Assembly: GCA_025363505.1 (NCBI GenBank)
Contig: JANYDV010000217.1
Span: 1-12,010, forward strand
Direction of reading: 5' to 3'
DNA: 12,010 nt
From: Bacteroidota bacterium
GTDB lineage: Bacteria; Bacteroidota; Ignavibacteria; Palsa-1295
The notes beneath the pieces were generated by a model, which worked only from the letters and a program-made list of their open reading frames with translations, had not been told where the DNA came from and ran no database searches. Numbering within the stretch: position 1 is the stretch's first letter; every line of letters starts with the position of its first letter. Shown here one piece after another: positions 1 through 8,721 of this stretch. Both the position numbers and the translations under genes were made by a program.

Positions 1-1
1 T

Positions 2-3000
2 TGGATTCTTGGCGGCGACGCGAGTTACAAAGTGCCATTTCCATCGCTGACGAATTGGCTCAATGCATTGCCAATTTTTAATTTACGCGAAAAATCGGAA
101 ATAAATTTCAAGCTCGATGCCGCTCTGTCATTGCCGAATCCGAATACACAAAAATCGCCAATGGCGATTGATAACAATGCAAGCATTGCTTATCTCGATG
201 ATTTCGAAGGCGGACGAACCGAGTTTTCGCTCAATACAACCTATGGTCGTTGGAAACATAGCTCGCAACCAATCTCTGATAATTATCTCAGCAGGGGATT
301 GACTTCCGACCAGATCAATTCGCGTAAATCGAAGATGTGGTGGTATCAGCCATATCCCAATGATGTTCGCATTACCGATATTAAACCAAACAAAAGTGTT
401 GCCTCGGCAAATGAACAAGCGCAAGTGCTTGATGTCGAGTTTGACCCTACCCGTAGAGCAGGTATTTATAATCATTACCCTGATCTGAACGAAGCACCTG
501 AAAATACTTGGGCTGGTATGACGCAGTATTATCAGGGCTTAAACGTCCTTGCAACGAACACAGATGCTATCGAGTTTTGGATGAATATCAAAGACGGGCG
601 CGATGGCGGTAACTTGCAAAACGGAGTTGTCCATTTTGATATGGGAAGAATATCAGAAGATGTCATACCCGACGGTAAGTTAGAAACCGAAGATAAAAAT
701 GGCAACGGACGCTACGATCCGGGTGAAGATATCGGGCTTGATACACTGTCGAACGATCAAGAAAAATCAGCGTATCAAATCCCTACTCCGGCAAATGCTC
801 AAGACCCGAATAATGATAATTATTCCTATGACCAAAGTGTCTCGAATTATGAAAACATTAACGGCACCGAAGGAAATGAGCAGGACCGTTCGAGCGGCTA
901 CACACCGGACACTGAAGATCTTGATAATGACTTGAATGTAAATACCGACAATAATTATTATGAATATGAAATCCCAATTGATCCGATAAATAATCCGTAT
1001 ATCATCGGCAATACGAACAACACCTGGTATCAATTCAGAATACCAATAACTTCATTTAAGAAGATCGTCGGAACGCTCGATTCCTCGTTTTCGGACATTT
1101 CTTATTACCGGTTGTGGGTTTCAGGATTTTCAAAGCCATTGCACGTTCGCTTCTATGACATCAAACTTTCGGGCAGTCAGTGGACACGCGGCAAAGAAGG
1201 GTTGAACCCAATAAATGTTCTGGCTGATACTTCTTTTCAAGTCAGTTATGTCAATTTAGAAGAAAACAGTGGTGTGCCGACGAACTACACCGTGCCGCCC
1301 GGGGCTCAGCGCGACCGTGTGGCAGGCGGTGCGACAACGCAGTTGGCAAATGAACAATCAATCAATTTACAATTAAAATGCGTAGCATCGAACTCAAAGC
1401 GCGAAGCCGTCAAGGTATTTCCCGCTCCGAACGATCTGTTTAATTATCGTTCGATGGCTATTTGGGCGCACGGTGATGGATCAATGCCGAATGCCATCAG
1501 CACGATTGCAGATACCGCAAATAAAGTCTGGGTCTATTTCCGTTTTGGCAGTGATAAATATAATTATTATCAATATCGTCGCCCCTTAGTAAAAGACTGG
1601 CAAAATATTCATGTAAATTTTTCTACGCTGTCGGCACTCAAAGCAACGAAGCGCGTCTCATCAGATACTGTTTCGGAGCCTGCAAATGACGGAGTGCTTG
1701 GTTCGAGCTATACGGTGGTTGGTACGCCAAATATTACGAATGCGCCTGTCTTTACCTTAGGTGTTGAAAATCAAAGCTCGTCGAGTTGCTTGACAACAGA
1801 TGTATGGTTCGACGAACTTCGTTTGCTTGAGGCAAATGATAAAACTGATTTTGCAGTCAATGGAAGTGTGCAAGCTAAACTGGCGGAGTTTGGACTTGTC
1901 ACAGCAAACTTTATTCATGAAAATCCTGACTTCCATCGAGTGGATGAACGCTTTAATCTCAACCGAGCCTTAACGTCTGGTTGGGGGCTGACGGGTGAGT
2001 TCAGGATGGAAAAAATATTGCCAACCTGGCTCGAACGTGGTTCAAAATTTCCGTTAGTCATTTCCCATAACGAGACATTGCTCTCGCCGAAATATGTGCC
2101 GAACACCGACGTCGAAATTTCAAGTGCGGTTGCTAAGATACAAGAACGAGTCGGACAAAATGGCTTCACTGCCGAGCAAGCAAAACGGATGACCGATTCG
2201 GTTCAGCGTACCAACGAAACACTCTCGGTACGAAATAGTATCGGCGCGACCGGTGTGCAATTTAATTTCCCCGGCTCCTTCTTTTTGCTCCCGGCTTTTG
2301 TCAATAGATTAGTGTATGGTTTCGGATATGGTGAAGAATTTACTCGTACGCCGATCTATGAATATTATCGCAATTGGAGTTGGACCGGAAGTATTCTATA
2401 TGATTTGCCGCAATTGCCGAACGTGTCGGTATCGCCGCTATCGTGGGTTAGCCCCTCGACGTTTGATATTGGTCGTTATTCTGCTTATAAATTTAATTTT
2501 CTTCCGCAACGCATTACACTCTCGGCAAGTGTCACTCGCAGTAGGTTGCATTATTTGAATCGTTCTTCGACCTTGCAGTTTTTCCCGGGGTCGCTTTATA
2601 GTGATACGCTTGATATTCTGCGGAGTCTTGTACCGTTTATTAACAGAAGCTTGATCGCCAATCGGGCACTTTCGTTTAATTGGAAAATTTCTGAAAACGG
2701 GTTGATCTCTCCGACGATAGACTACTCATTAGAAGTTGCCAATAACTTAACCCCGCTCGAAACATACACGGTCAATAACCGCGCTGATAATTCGTATGAC
2801 TCAGTATATTATTATCAACAGTCGTTCAAACATATACTCAGTGATGTGTTCTTCAAAAACGGTGCATTGATCAGACTCGGAAAAGATTTTTACGAACAAC
2901 AGCGATTACGAATTACTACTAATCCGAGATTGCCGTGGATATTATGGATCGATAAATTTATTCGTCCTGTCTTCAGCTATAATGTTGACTATAAATGGTC

Positions 3001-4879
3001 GAACTCGCAGACGGGCTTGCAAAATGCTAAGACCGGGCAATGGAATAATACGATTGTTGCAGGATTAGATTTTAATCTGAAGGAAATGGGACTCGATATT
3101 TTTGGCGCAGATGCACCAAAAGCTGTTCAGCGCGGCAGACCACCCGGTCGCGCCGGTACATCGATCGAGAACCCCAATCAGCCTATTGCGTCTGACCCGT
3201 ATGCGCAAACCGAACAACCGCAGAATATTGATCCGATGATGGGACGTCCGAATTTGCGTCGAGTCGGTGATGTGCCCGGGCAAAGACCGGTGGTGCCACA
3301 AGCGCCGACGCCGCTTAAAACCGATACGACAAAACGTCAGAATAGTGTTCCTCAGATTGGGAGAGATACATTGCATCATAGTCTCGGAGTTGGTTCGGAG
3401 GGCGAAAGAGATGATCTGTCGGTGAGTGACACGATTTTACTTCCGGTTGCACCAACCGAACTTCCTCAGATCGAAGTGGTAGAAGAACTGCCATCGATCA
3501 CTGCACGTGATATTGCTAAGGCTCTTATTCAAAAACCATTTTTTGATTGGACCGGTACGAAATTTACTTTTACGCAGACCAATTATAGTTTGAATAGTGC
3601 TCTCCAAGGCAACGGACCGGGTATTTCAAACTTCCTGACCAAAGGAATATTTGCACCCGAAACCGATGACAACGGACCATCTCGCGCTTATCAAATGGGT
3701 CTCATTACTGATCCGCATGGCAGACTGTTGATAAAGTTTGTGCCGAAGTTTCCGTTTGTGCAGTTCGGTGTGCGTCACGGGCTTCGTGAGGGAAATATTG
3801 TGCCGAACCAGAATCTCGACATTAATGATGTATTTACCCAAAAGAATACACTCGAATTTCAAACCAGCCGAACACTCTGGGCAGGGGCGAGTATCAATTT
3901 AAATTGGAAAACCGAATTTACCTACGATGAGCGCGATGCGCTCCGGATTGGCTCCGACGGAAGCATTACTCCGTTGACAGTACAAAAGACCGGTGATGTC
4001 TCGCGTACGTTTCTTTCGATACCACCCATTCCGTTCTTGAATATTTCTCAAAGTGGCATTAAGCGGGTTGGCGAGAAGTGGATCGAAAAAACTGCTGCTG
4101 CCGGTGCCACAACCGATGCCCAACGCGACGCACTTGCCCCACGAACAAAAAATCAATTGCAAGTAGAAAGCTTTATGCAAGGCTTTGAGACATTGCCATT
4201 CTTTTCGGGTGTGCTCCGCGAATATTTGCCGCGACTGAATTATTCATTTAATTGGTCGGGTCTTGAGAAATTTCCGTTGTTCTCCTTTGCCGATCGTGCT
4301 TCGTTCCGTCATGGGTACAACGGCACCTACAAACGAACATTCAAACTCAATCCGGGTGATAGTATAGAACTCTCGACACTCCAAACGGTTGTTTATGGCT
4401 TCCGTCCGTTGATTGCACTTGATTTGGGTTGGGATAAAGTTTGGGGCGGAAAACTCTCGGGTAGTTTGAACTATGATACCCAAACGGAGTGGGCATCGGA
4501 TTATTCATTCAATAGAATTACTAAACGACTTTCTACAACATTCGGTATTACCGCGAACTTTCAAAAACAAGGGGTAACGATTCCATTTATTAAATTGAAC
4601 CTCAAAAACAATTTTGGATTGTCGTTAAATGTTAGTCAGACTATCTCCAGTGATCTTTATTATACCTTTAATACGATCTTGACCAATCTTGGAGGGACGA
4701 GCAACGGTGGCATTACCAAAACATCAATCGAGCCGCGTTTCTCGTATGACATTAACCAGCAATTGACCATCGAAGGTTTTTATCGCTACGAACGCACAAC
4801 GCCTGCAACCTCAGGCGTGCTTGTGCCGCCGACTCGAACGATCACTGCAGGATTTGATATTCGCTTAAAAGTATTTTAA
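2..4879 (+). CDS. sprA: SprA, T9SS outer-membrane translocon (5'-truncated)
   Basis: The reading frame is open from the window edge, and ten codons lie before the first possible GTG (32), so this is the C-terminal part of a longer gene. About 1,625 residues are visible, against roughly 2,400 for Flavobacterium SprA. SprA forms the giant outer-membrane beta-barrel through which T9SS cargo crosses to the cell surface and is needed for gliding in motile species. Family landmarks, numbering the codon at 2 as residue 1, are YLDDFEGG (64-71), an Asp/Gly/Asn-rich acidic loop resembling calcium-binding loops (224-243) and TWYQFRIPI (341-349). Long alternating beta-strand segments follow, up to a C-terminus ending in phenylalanine (RLKVF), as usual for outer-membrane barrels. 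Residues 1036-1164 are a proline-rich, probably disordered insertion. No frameshift is seen. Downstream is a flavoprotein gene 69 nt away rather than the gcvH I recall beside sprA in flavobacteria. The family call is strong; the missing N-terminus cannot be assessed. Confidence 0.93.
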   Translation, partial: WILGGDASYKVPFPSLTNWLNALPIFNLREKSEINFKLDAALSLPNPNTQKSPMAIDNNASIAYLDDFEGGRTEFSLNTTYGRWKHSSQPISDNYLSRGLTSDQINSRKSKMWWYQPYPNDVRITDIKPNKSVASANEQAQVLDVEFDPTRRAGIYNHYPDLNEAPENTWAGMTQYYQGLNVLATNTDAIEFWMNIKDGRDGGNLQNGVVHFDMGRISEDVIPDGKLETEDKNGNGRYDPGEDIGLDTLSNDQEKSAYQIPTPANAQDPNNDNYSYDQSVSNYENINGTEGNEQDRSSGYTPDTEDLDNDLNVNTDNNYYEYEIPIDPINNPYIIGNTNNTWYQFRIPITSFKKIVGTLDSSFSDISYYRLWVSGFSKPLHVRFYDIKLSGSQWTRGKEGLNPINVLADTSFQVSYVNLEENSGVPTNYTVPPGAQRDRVAGGATTQLANEQSINLQLKCVASNSKREAVKVFPAPNDLFNYRSMAIWAHGDGSMPNAISTIADTANKVWVYFRFGSDKYNYYQYRRPLVKDWQNIHVNFSTLSALKATKRVSSDTVSEPANDGVLGSSYTVVGTPNITNAPVFTLGVENQSSSSCLTTDVWFDELRLLEANDKTDFAVNGSVQAKLAEFGLVTANFIHENPDFHRVDERFNLNRALTSGWGLTGEFRMEKILPTWLERGSKFPLVISHNETLLSPKYVPNTDVEISSAVAKIQERVGQNGFTAEQAKRMTDSVQRTNETLSVRNSIGATGVQFNFPGSFFLLPAFVNRLVYGFGYGEEFTRTPIYEYYRNWSWTGSILYDLPQLPNVSVSPLSWVSPSTFDIGRYSAYKFNFLPQRITLSASVTRSRLHYLNRSSTLQFFPGSLYSDTLDILRSLVPFINRSLIANRALSFNWKISENGLISPTIDYSLEVANNLTPLETYTVNNRADNSYDSVYYYQQSFKHILSDVFFKNGALIRLGKDFYEQQRLRITTNPRLPWILWIDKFIRPVFSYNVDYKWSNSQTGLQNAKTGQWNNTIVAGLDFNLKEMGLDIFGADAPKAVQRGRPPGRAGTSIENPNQPIASDPYAQTEQPQNIDPMMGRPNLRRVGDVPGQRPVVPQAPTPLKTDTTKRQNSVPQIGRDTLHHSLGVGSEGERDDLSVSDTILLPVAPTELPQIEVVEELPSITARDIAKALIQKPFFDWTGTKFTFTQTNYSLNSALQGNGPGISNFLTKGIFAPETDDNGPSRAYQMGLITDPHGRLLIKFVPKFPFVQFGVRHGLREGNIVPNQNLDINDVFTQKNTLEFQTSRTLWAGASINLNWKTEFTYDERDALRIGSDGSITPLTVQKTGDVSRTFLSIPPIPFLNISQSGIKRVGEKWIEKTAAAGATTDAQRDALAPRTKNQLQVESFMQGFETLPFFSGVLREYLPRLNYSFNWSGLEKFPLFSFADRASFRHGYNGTYKRTFKLNPGDSIELSTLQTVVYGFRPLIALDLGWDKVWGGKLSGSLNYDTQTEWASDYSFNRITKRLSTTFGITANFQKQGVTIPFIKLNLKNNFGLSLNVSQTISSDLYYTFNTILTNLGGTSNGGITKTSIEPRFSYDINQQLTIEGFYRYERTTPATSGVLVPPTRTITAGFDIRLKVF

Positions 4880-4948
4880 TTATCGGTGCTTGAAATTTAC
4901 GCATCCTAAACGCACACTACTTCTTGTGTTGCGAAGTGTTGTCATTCT

Positions 4949-6115
4949 ATGGAGCAATCGAATCACTATGATGTCATCATCGTCGGCGCCGGAGCAGCCG
5001 GGCTGATGTGCGCCATCGAAGCAGGAAAACGCGGCAGGAAAACCGCTGTGCTCGAACGTGCGCTCGAAGCGGGAAAAAAAATATTGATTTCGGGCGGCGG
5101 CAGATGTAATTTTACGAATACCCATATTACCGAGCATGCTTTTCTTTCGGGAAATCCCCATTTCGTTCGTTCTGCGTTGAGCCGATATACGCAGTATGAT
5201 TTTATCAAACTCGTCGAAGACTATCAGATAGCATACTACGAAAAAAAAGATGGGCAATTGTTCTGTCGCGAAAGTGCGAAGCACATTGTCGAGATGTTGC
5301 TCGCGGAGTGTCTGAAATATGGTGTGACGATCGTAACCAATACAAAAATTATTTCGGTTGCCAAAGAGGATGAGTTTGTTCTGACGACTGAGCGAAAAGA
5401 ATTTCGATGCTCATCATTAGTGATTGCCACCGGTGGTGCATCGATACCGAAAATGGGGGCAACAAGATTTGGCTACGAGATCGCTGAGCAATTTGGGCTG
5501 AACGTCATTCGTCCGCGACCGGCATTAGTGCCACTTGTCTGGAGCGATCGGGAAGCATTGCAATTCTCAATGTTATCGGGTGTATCGTTTCGAGGCAGAG
5601 TCCGAATAGGCGAGACACGTTTTGAGGATGATATTTTATTTACTCATCGCGGCTTATCAGGACCCGCGATATTACAAATTTCAAGTTATTGGCGCGAAGG
5701 AAAAGAATTTGAAATTGACCTTTTGCCTGATACCGAAATGATATTCCCCGAGCGAAGTCACCAAAAAATTTCTACCGGATTGGCAAATCTGTTGCCACGG
5801 AGGTTAGCCGATCGGTGGTGCGAGGAATATCAATTCGATTATTTTGTTGATCAATGCACCGCCGAACAGATGCGATCACTCGAAATGTTGCTTCACCACT
5901 GGAGTATCACCCCGCAAACCACAGAGGGATTTTCAAAAGCAGAAGTGACCGCAGGCGGCGTTGATACCGACGAACTGTCATCGAAAACAATGGAAGCCAA
6001 AAAGATGAACGGCTTATATTTTATTGGTGAAGTCGTGGATGTGACCGGCTGGCTTGGCGGATATAATTTCCAATGGGCATGGTCGTCAGGTTGGGCTTCG
6101 GGGCAGTATGTCTAA
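4949..6115 (+). CDS. YhiN/HI0933-family FAD-dependent oxidoreductase
   Basis: This 388-residue protein has the normal length for the HI0933/YhiN (BaiN-like) flavoprotein family, often annotated as NAD(P)/FAD-dependent oxidoreductase or aminoacetone oxidase family. The N-terminal Rossmann motif VGAGAAG (12-18) binds the ADP part of FAD. The family signature GGGRCNFTN is at 49-57, the second dinucleotide motif ATGG at 160-163, FTHRGLSGP at 231-239 and TAGGV at 334-338. The C-terminal block GGYNFQWAWSSG (370-381) closes the FAD site. It is probably cytoplasmic, as no signal peptide or membrane segment is seen. The physiological substrate of most members is unknown, and this sequence does not reveal it. 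The ATG at 4949 is chosen because the Rossmann strand begins six residues later; no Shine-Dalgarno precedes it. It follows sprA by 69 nt and precedes the FAH-fold gene by 33 nt, so cotranscription is plausible. Two A8 runs (5074-5081, 5241-5248) do not break the frame. Confidence 0.93.
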   Translation: MEQSNHYDVIIVGAGAAGLMCAIEAGKRGRKTAVLERALEAGKKILISGGGRCNFTNTHITEHAFLSGNPHFVRSALSRYTQYDFIKLVEDYQIAYYEKKDGQLFCRESAKHIVEMLLAECLKYGVTIVTNTKIISVAKEDEFVLTTERKEFRCSSLVIATGGASIPKMGATRFGYEIAEQFGLNVIRPRPALVPLVWSDREALQFSMLSGVSFRGRVRIGETRFEDDILFTHRGLSGPAILQISSYWREGKEFEIDLLPDTEMIFPERSHQKISTGLANLLPRRLADRWCEEYQFDYFVDQCTAEQMRSLEMLLHHWSITPQTTEGFSKAEVTAGGVDTDELSSKTMEAKKMNGLYFIGEVVDVTGWLGGYNFQWAWSSGWASGQYV

Positions 6116-6131
6116 ATCTTTGGTATATTCG

Positions 6132-6149
6132 TTACACAACGTTGTGTAA
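6132..6149. promoter_or_regulatory. 18-bp perfect palindrome, candidate operator
   Basis: The sequence TTACACAACGTTGTGTAA is a perfect inverted repeat with no spacer. It lies in the 33-nt gap between the flavoprotein and FAH-fold genes, and its last base is the A of the ATG at 6149. A site like this could bind a homodimeric regulator or fold in the mRNA over the ribosome-binding region. By chance, a perfect 18-bp palindrome is expected about 0.05 times in a 12-kb random sequence. The regulatory role is inference. Confidence 0.4.
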
Positions 6150-6868
6150 TGTCATTCGAACAAAGCTATTATCGTATGCAAATAATATTTGATGTCGAAC
6201 ATCCTGACGAGACCCCTGTCGAAAGCGGCACGATCTTTTGTGTGGGGAGAAATTATGTTGATCATATTCTCGAACTCGGCAATGAAAAACCGACGAACCC
6301 AATTGTGTTCGTCAAACCGGAATGTGCATTGCGTCATGGTTCGTACAATGTGATCGAATACCCCCCCGCGTCGAAACAATTAGAATTTGAAGGGGAATTG
6401 GTATTGTTGCTTCGCGGTGGCGGCAGAGATATTCATGCCTACGACCCAAGCGAGATTATCCTTGGTTATGGTGTCGGTGTTGATCTTACACTTCGTGACT
6501 TGCAGAATGAGTTTAAAACCAAAGGCTTGCCTTGGACACTGGCGAAAGGGTTTGACGGTTCAGCTCAGATCAGTCATTTCATCCCATACGAAAGCGCACC
6601 AACTTTTGAAGACCTCGGATTTTCGCTCTATGTCAATGGCGACCTTCGGCAGCGTGGATTTACCAAAGAGATGATCTTCTCGCCCGAAATGATGGTCAAT
6701 TATTTGTCAAAGCGCTGTTCGCTCAAGGCAGGGGATATGCTCTTTACGGGCACCCCAAAAGGCACGGGCGCACTGGAGATCGGCGACAAGATCGTGATGC
6801 AGCTTCACGGACAAGACCCGAACACCGTCTTACTTGATTTTCATGCTGAAGTGATCGAGTGGCATTAA
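6149..6868 (+). CDS. Fumarylacetoacetate hydrolase (FAH)-fold family protein
   Basis: This 239-residue protein matches the single-domain FAH superfamily, which includes YcgM/FAHD1-type acylpyruvases and decarboxylases and 2-hydroxyhepta-2,4-diene-1,7-dioate isomerases. These enzymes act on 2-keto-acid enol substrates using a divalent metal. The opening block IFCVGRNYVDH (29-39) is typical. Metal ligands are predicted at E81 and E83 (FEGEL) and D112 (GVDLTLRDLQ). Further family blocks are KGFDG (133-137) and TGTPKGTG (200-207). It is probably cytosolic. The substrate cannot be assigned, and no other aromatic-degradation genes are nearby. The start is uncertain: the ATG at 6149 overlaps an 18-bp palindrome, and an in-frame ATG at 6176 (MQIIFDV) would leave a protein of similar length to YcgM with a 26-nt leader after the palindrome. 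No Shine-Dalgarno supports either. A C7 run (6361-6367) lies just before the metal-binding codons but the frame is intact. The next gene begins 14 nt downstream. Confidence 0.92.
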   Translation: MSFEQSYYRMQIIFDVEHPDETPVESGTIFCVGRNYVDHILELGNEKPTNPIVFVKPECALRHGSYNVIEYPPASKQLEFEGELVLLLRGGGRDIHAYDPSEIILGYGVGVDLTLRDLQNEFKTKGLPWTLAKGFDGSAQISHFIPYESAPTFEDLGFSLYVNGDLRQRGFTKEMIFSPEMMVNYLSKRCSLKAGDMLFTGTPKGTGALEIGDKIVMQLHGQDPNTVLLDFHAEVIEWH

Positions 6869-6882
6869 TATCTTACTTCTGA

Positions 6883-7986
6883 ATGATCTTATTTGTTTTT
6901 GCGAGTATTTATTTTCTGACACTCGCCGGCTTTGTGGTTGGCTTGATGAAAGGGCTTCGAAATCGTGGCGTATCTCATGGCAGCGATGCTTCGCCAAGAG
7001 TGTCGGTCATTGTTTGCGCTCGTAATGAAGAAAAACATATTGGTCGGTGCATCGAATCACTCTCGAAACTGAGCTATCCGCTACAATCAATTGAGTTTAT
7101 TGTCGTTGATGATCATTCCGACGATAGTACGCCTGAGATACTTGCGAAGTGGCAACACACCCTTCCGAACCTGAAGATAGTTAACACCGACGGCAAAGAA
7201 AATTGTGGCGGAGGCGGAAAAGTAAATGCTTTGATTCATGGTATTGATGCCGCAACAGGGGAGTATGTGTTTATCACTGATGCTGATTGCGAGGTCTCTC
7301 CGCAATGGATCAATAATTATCTGAAATGGTATGATGATCGCACGGGTATGGTCTCCAGCATTACGATTTTGAATTCGAGCCGACCGTTTGATGCCGCGCA
7401 ATCAACCGAGATGATGCAATTGCTGGGAATGAGTATGGCAGCAATTAATATCGGTATTCCTGTTTCGATCATCGGGAATAATCTTTCGATCAGAAAAAAA
7501 GCATACGAAGCCATCGGCGGCTACCGCAAGATTCCGTTTAGTGTCACCGAAGATGTCGAGCTGTTTCGTGCGATGTGGCGCTCGGAGTGGGATGTAAAAT
7601 TTAAGGCAAATGACGACTTATTGGTCAAGACCAACCCACCAGTATCAGTGCGGCAATGGTGGCATCAGAAACAGCGCTGGGTCGTCGGCGGAGCAAAGTC
7701 AATTGGTCCTTCGGGTTGGATGATTTTGTTGCTGGGCTATCTGGGATGGGCGACGATGATCGCCGCGCCGTTTCTGCTGAGTCCGATCAATGTGTTGTTT
7801 ATCATTATAATCAAACTTCTCGGTGATCTGTTGATCGTACTTCCGGTGATGCGCTCGATGAAGACGACTTATCTCTTGCCATATTTCCCGGTCTATCAAG
7901 TATATCTGTTGTTTTTTCTATTGTGTGTGCCGTTTCAATATGCACAAAAAACCGTTGTATGGAAAGGTCGAGACTACCAAACATAA
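6883..7986 (+). CDS. Membrane-anchored family 2 glycosyltransferase
   Basis: This 367-residue inverting GT-A glycosyltransferase probably transfers a sugar from a nucleotide-sugar to a lipid or glycan acceptor at the cytoplasmic face of the inner membrane. An N-terminal hydrophobic segment (2-21) precedes the catalytic domain, which starts at PRVSVIVCARNEE (38-50). Catalytic landmarks are VVDDHSDD (74-81) for nucleotide binding, DADCE (133-137) containing the DxD metal site, TED (222-224) with the likely catalytic base, and QKQRW (262-266), the Q-x-x-R-W motif of processive and related GT2 enzymes. About three membrane helices follow (279-298, 303-322, 330-352) before a short tail, WKGRDYQ. 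This order, N-terminal helix, GT domain and C-terminal helices, is common among Bacteroidota GT2 proteins. Donor and acceptor cannot be read from the sequence. The ATG lies 14 nt after the FAH-fold gene, and the PAP2 phosphatase gene overlaps its 3' end, so coupled expression is likely. Confidence 0.92.
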   Translation: MILFVFASIYFLTLAGFVVGLMKGLRNRGVSHGSDASPRVSVIVCARNEEKHIGRCIESLSKLSYPLQSIEFIVVDDHSDDSTPEILAKWQHTLPNLKIVNTDGKENCGGGGKVNALIHGIDAATGEYVFITDADCEVSPQWINNYLKWYDDRTGMVSSITILNSSRPFDAAQSTEMMQLLGMSMAAINIGIPVSIIGNNLSIRKKAYEAIGGYRKIPFSVTEDVELFRAMWRSEWDVKFKANDDLLVKTNPPVSVRQWWHQKQRWVVGGAKSIGPSGWMILLLGYLGWATMIAAPFLLSPINVLFIIIIKLLGDLLIVLPVMRSMKTTYLLPYFPVYQVYLLFFLLCVPFQYAQKTVVWKGRDYQT

Positions 7987-8690
7987 TTATTGTGTTCCTG
8001 CTCTTGAGTATCGGGATTGTTCCGACAAATAGTCGCGGGCAATTTCTCGATCACTCTGGCGATAGTGCATTTCATTCGCCTCGCAATGCCGACGAGCATT
8101 TGTTGTATGATCTCAATCATCTTGGCGAAGGCGGTCATTGTTTTGATGGGTCGATGTTATTTGTCTCGCAATCGGTTATGCCGTTGGCAATCGCAATGCC
8201 TGTTGGTTTGGTGATTTCAGGACTATCCTCGGGTGATAACTCCATATCCGGATACACCATTGCCGCTTCGACCGTGGTGACGATCGGATTACAAGAATTT
8301 ATTTTAAAACCGATTGCTCACCGCCTTCGACCATTTCATACCATCGCGGGCGTTCGACGTCTTGATAGTGCGGCATCGGGATATTCATTCCCTTCGAGTC
8401 ACTCGGCAATAAGTTGGGGACTTGCTGTCGGGTTGTCACTGCGTTTTCCGAAATGGTATGTCATCGCCCCGTCAGCATTGTATGCGCTTGTGGTTAGTTT
8501 TTCAAGACCTTGCCTTGGTGTCCACTATCCCACAGATGTCCTTGCGGGAGCAATCGTCGGAAGCGCTGTGCAATATCTGGGCTATGTGGTGCAACAGAAA
8601 ATAACGAAAAAAACAGAACATTTTGTTACCACGACCGCGAAGCCGTTTCAACCGGCTTCATTTTCGATCGTGTTGCCGATTGGTCAATGA
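7959..8690 (+). CDS. PAP2-family membrane phosphatase
   Basis: This is a PAP2 (type 2 phosphatidic acid phosphatase) superfamily protein of 243 residues from the chosen start. All three catalytic motifs are present: K117-x6-R124-P125, PSSH (145-148, a variant of PSGH) and S182-R183-x5-H189-x3-D193. H189 would be the nucleophile and H148 the acid/base. Bacterial members remove phosphate from undecaprenyl pyrophosphate, phosphatidylglycerol phosphate or lipid A. A hydrophobic N-terminal stretch (8-20) looks like a signal peptide or first helix, and further hydrophobic segments lie near 68-90, 97-112, 150-180 and 194-212. The ATG at 7959 is preferred because it gives a basic n-region (MERSR) directly before the hydrophobic core. 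It overlaps the glycosyltransferase gene by 28 nt; a GTG at 7923 would extend this to 64 nt. The overlap suggests translational coupling and a shared lipid-linked pathway, but the substrate is not determinable. Confidence 0.9.
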   Translation: MERSRLPNIIIVFLLLSIGIVPTNSRGQFLDHSGDSAFHSPRNADEHLLYDLNHLGEGGHCFDGSMLFVSQSVMPLAIAMPVGLVISGLSSGDNSISGYTIAASTVVTIGLQEFILKPIAHRLRPFHTIAGVRRLDSAASGYSFPSSHSAISWGLAVGLSLRFPKWYVIAPSALYALVVSFSRPCLGVHYPTDVLAGAIVGSAVQYLGYVVQQKITKKTEHFVTTTAKPFQPASFSIVLPIGQ

Positions 8691-8721
8691 ATGATGGGGT
8701 AGGTCGTTTTGTGCTATTTGG

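Noticed and set aside
4919..4937. Short hairpin ACTTC/GAAGT before the flavoprotein gene
   Set aside because: The stem is only 5 bp with a 9-nt loop and no T-run; competing pairings exist, so neither terminator nor riboswitch is supported.
5074..5248. Two A8 runs in the flavoprotein gene as a programmed frameshift or phase-variation site
   Set aside because: The frame is intact with the conserved motifs on both sides, and Lys-Lys codons explain the runs.
4880..5284. 134-codon minus-strand open frame over the start of the flavoprotein gene
   Set aside because: It is antisense to the highly conserved FAD-binding region and its translation shows no known family.
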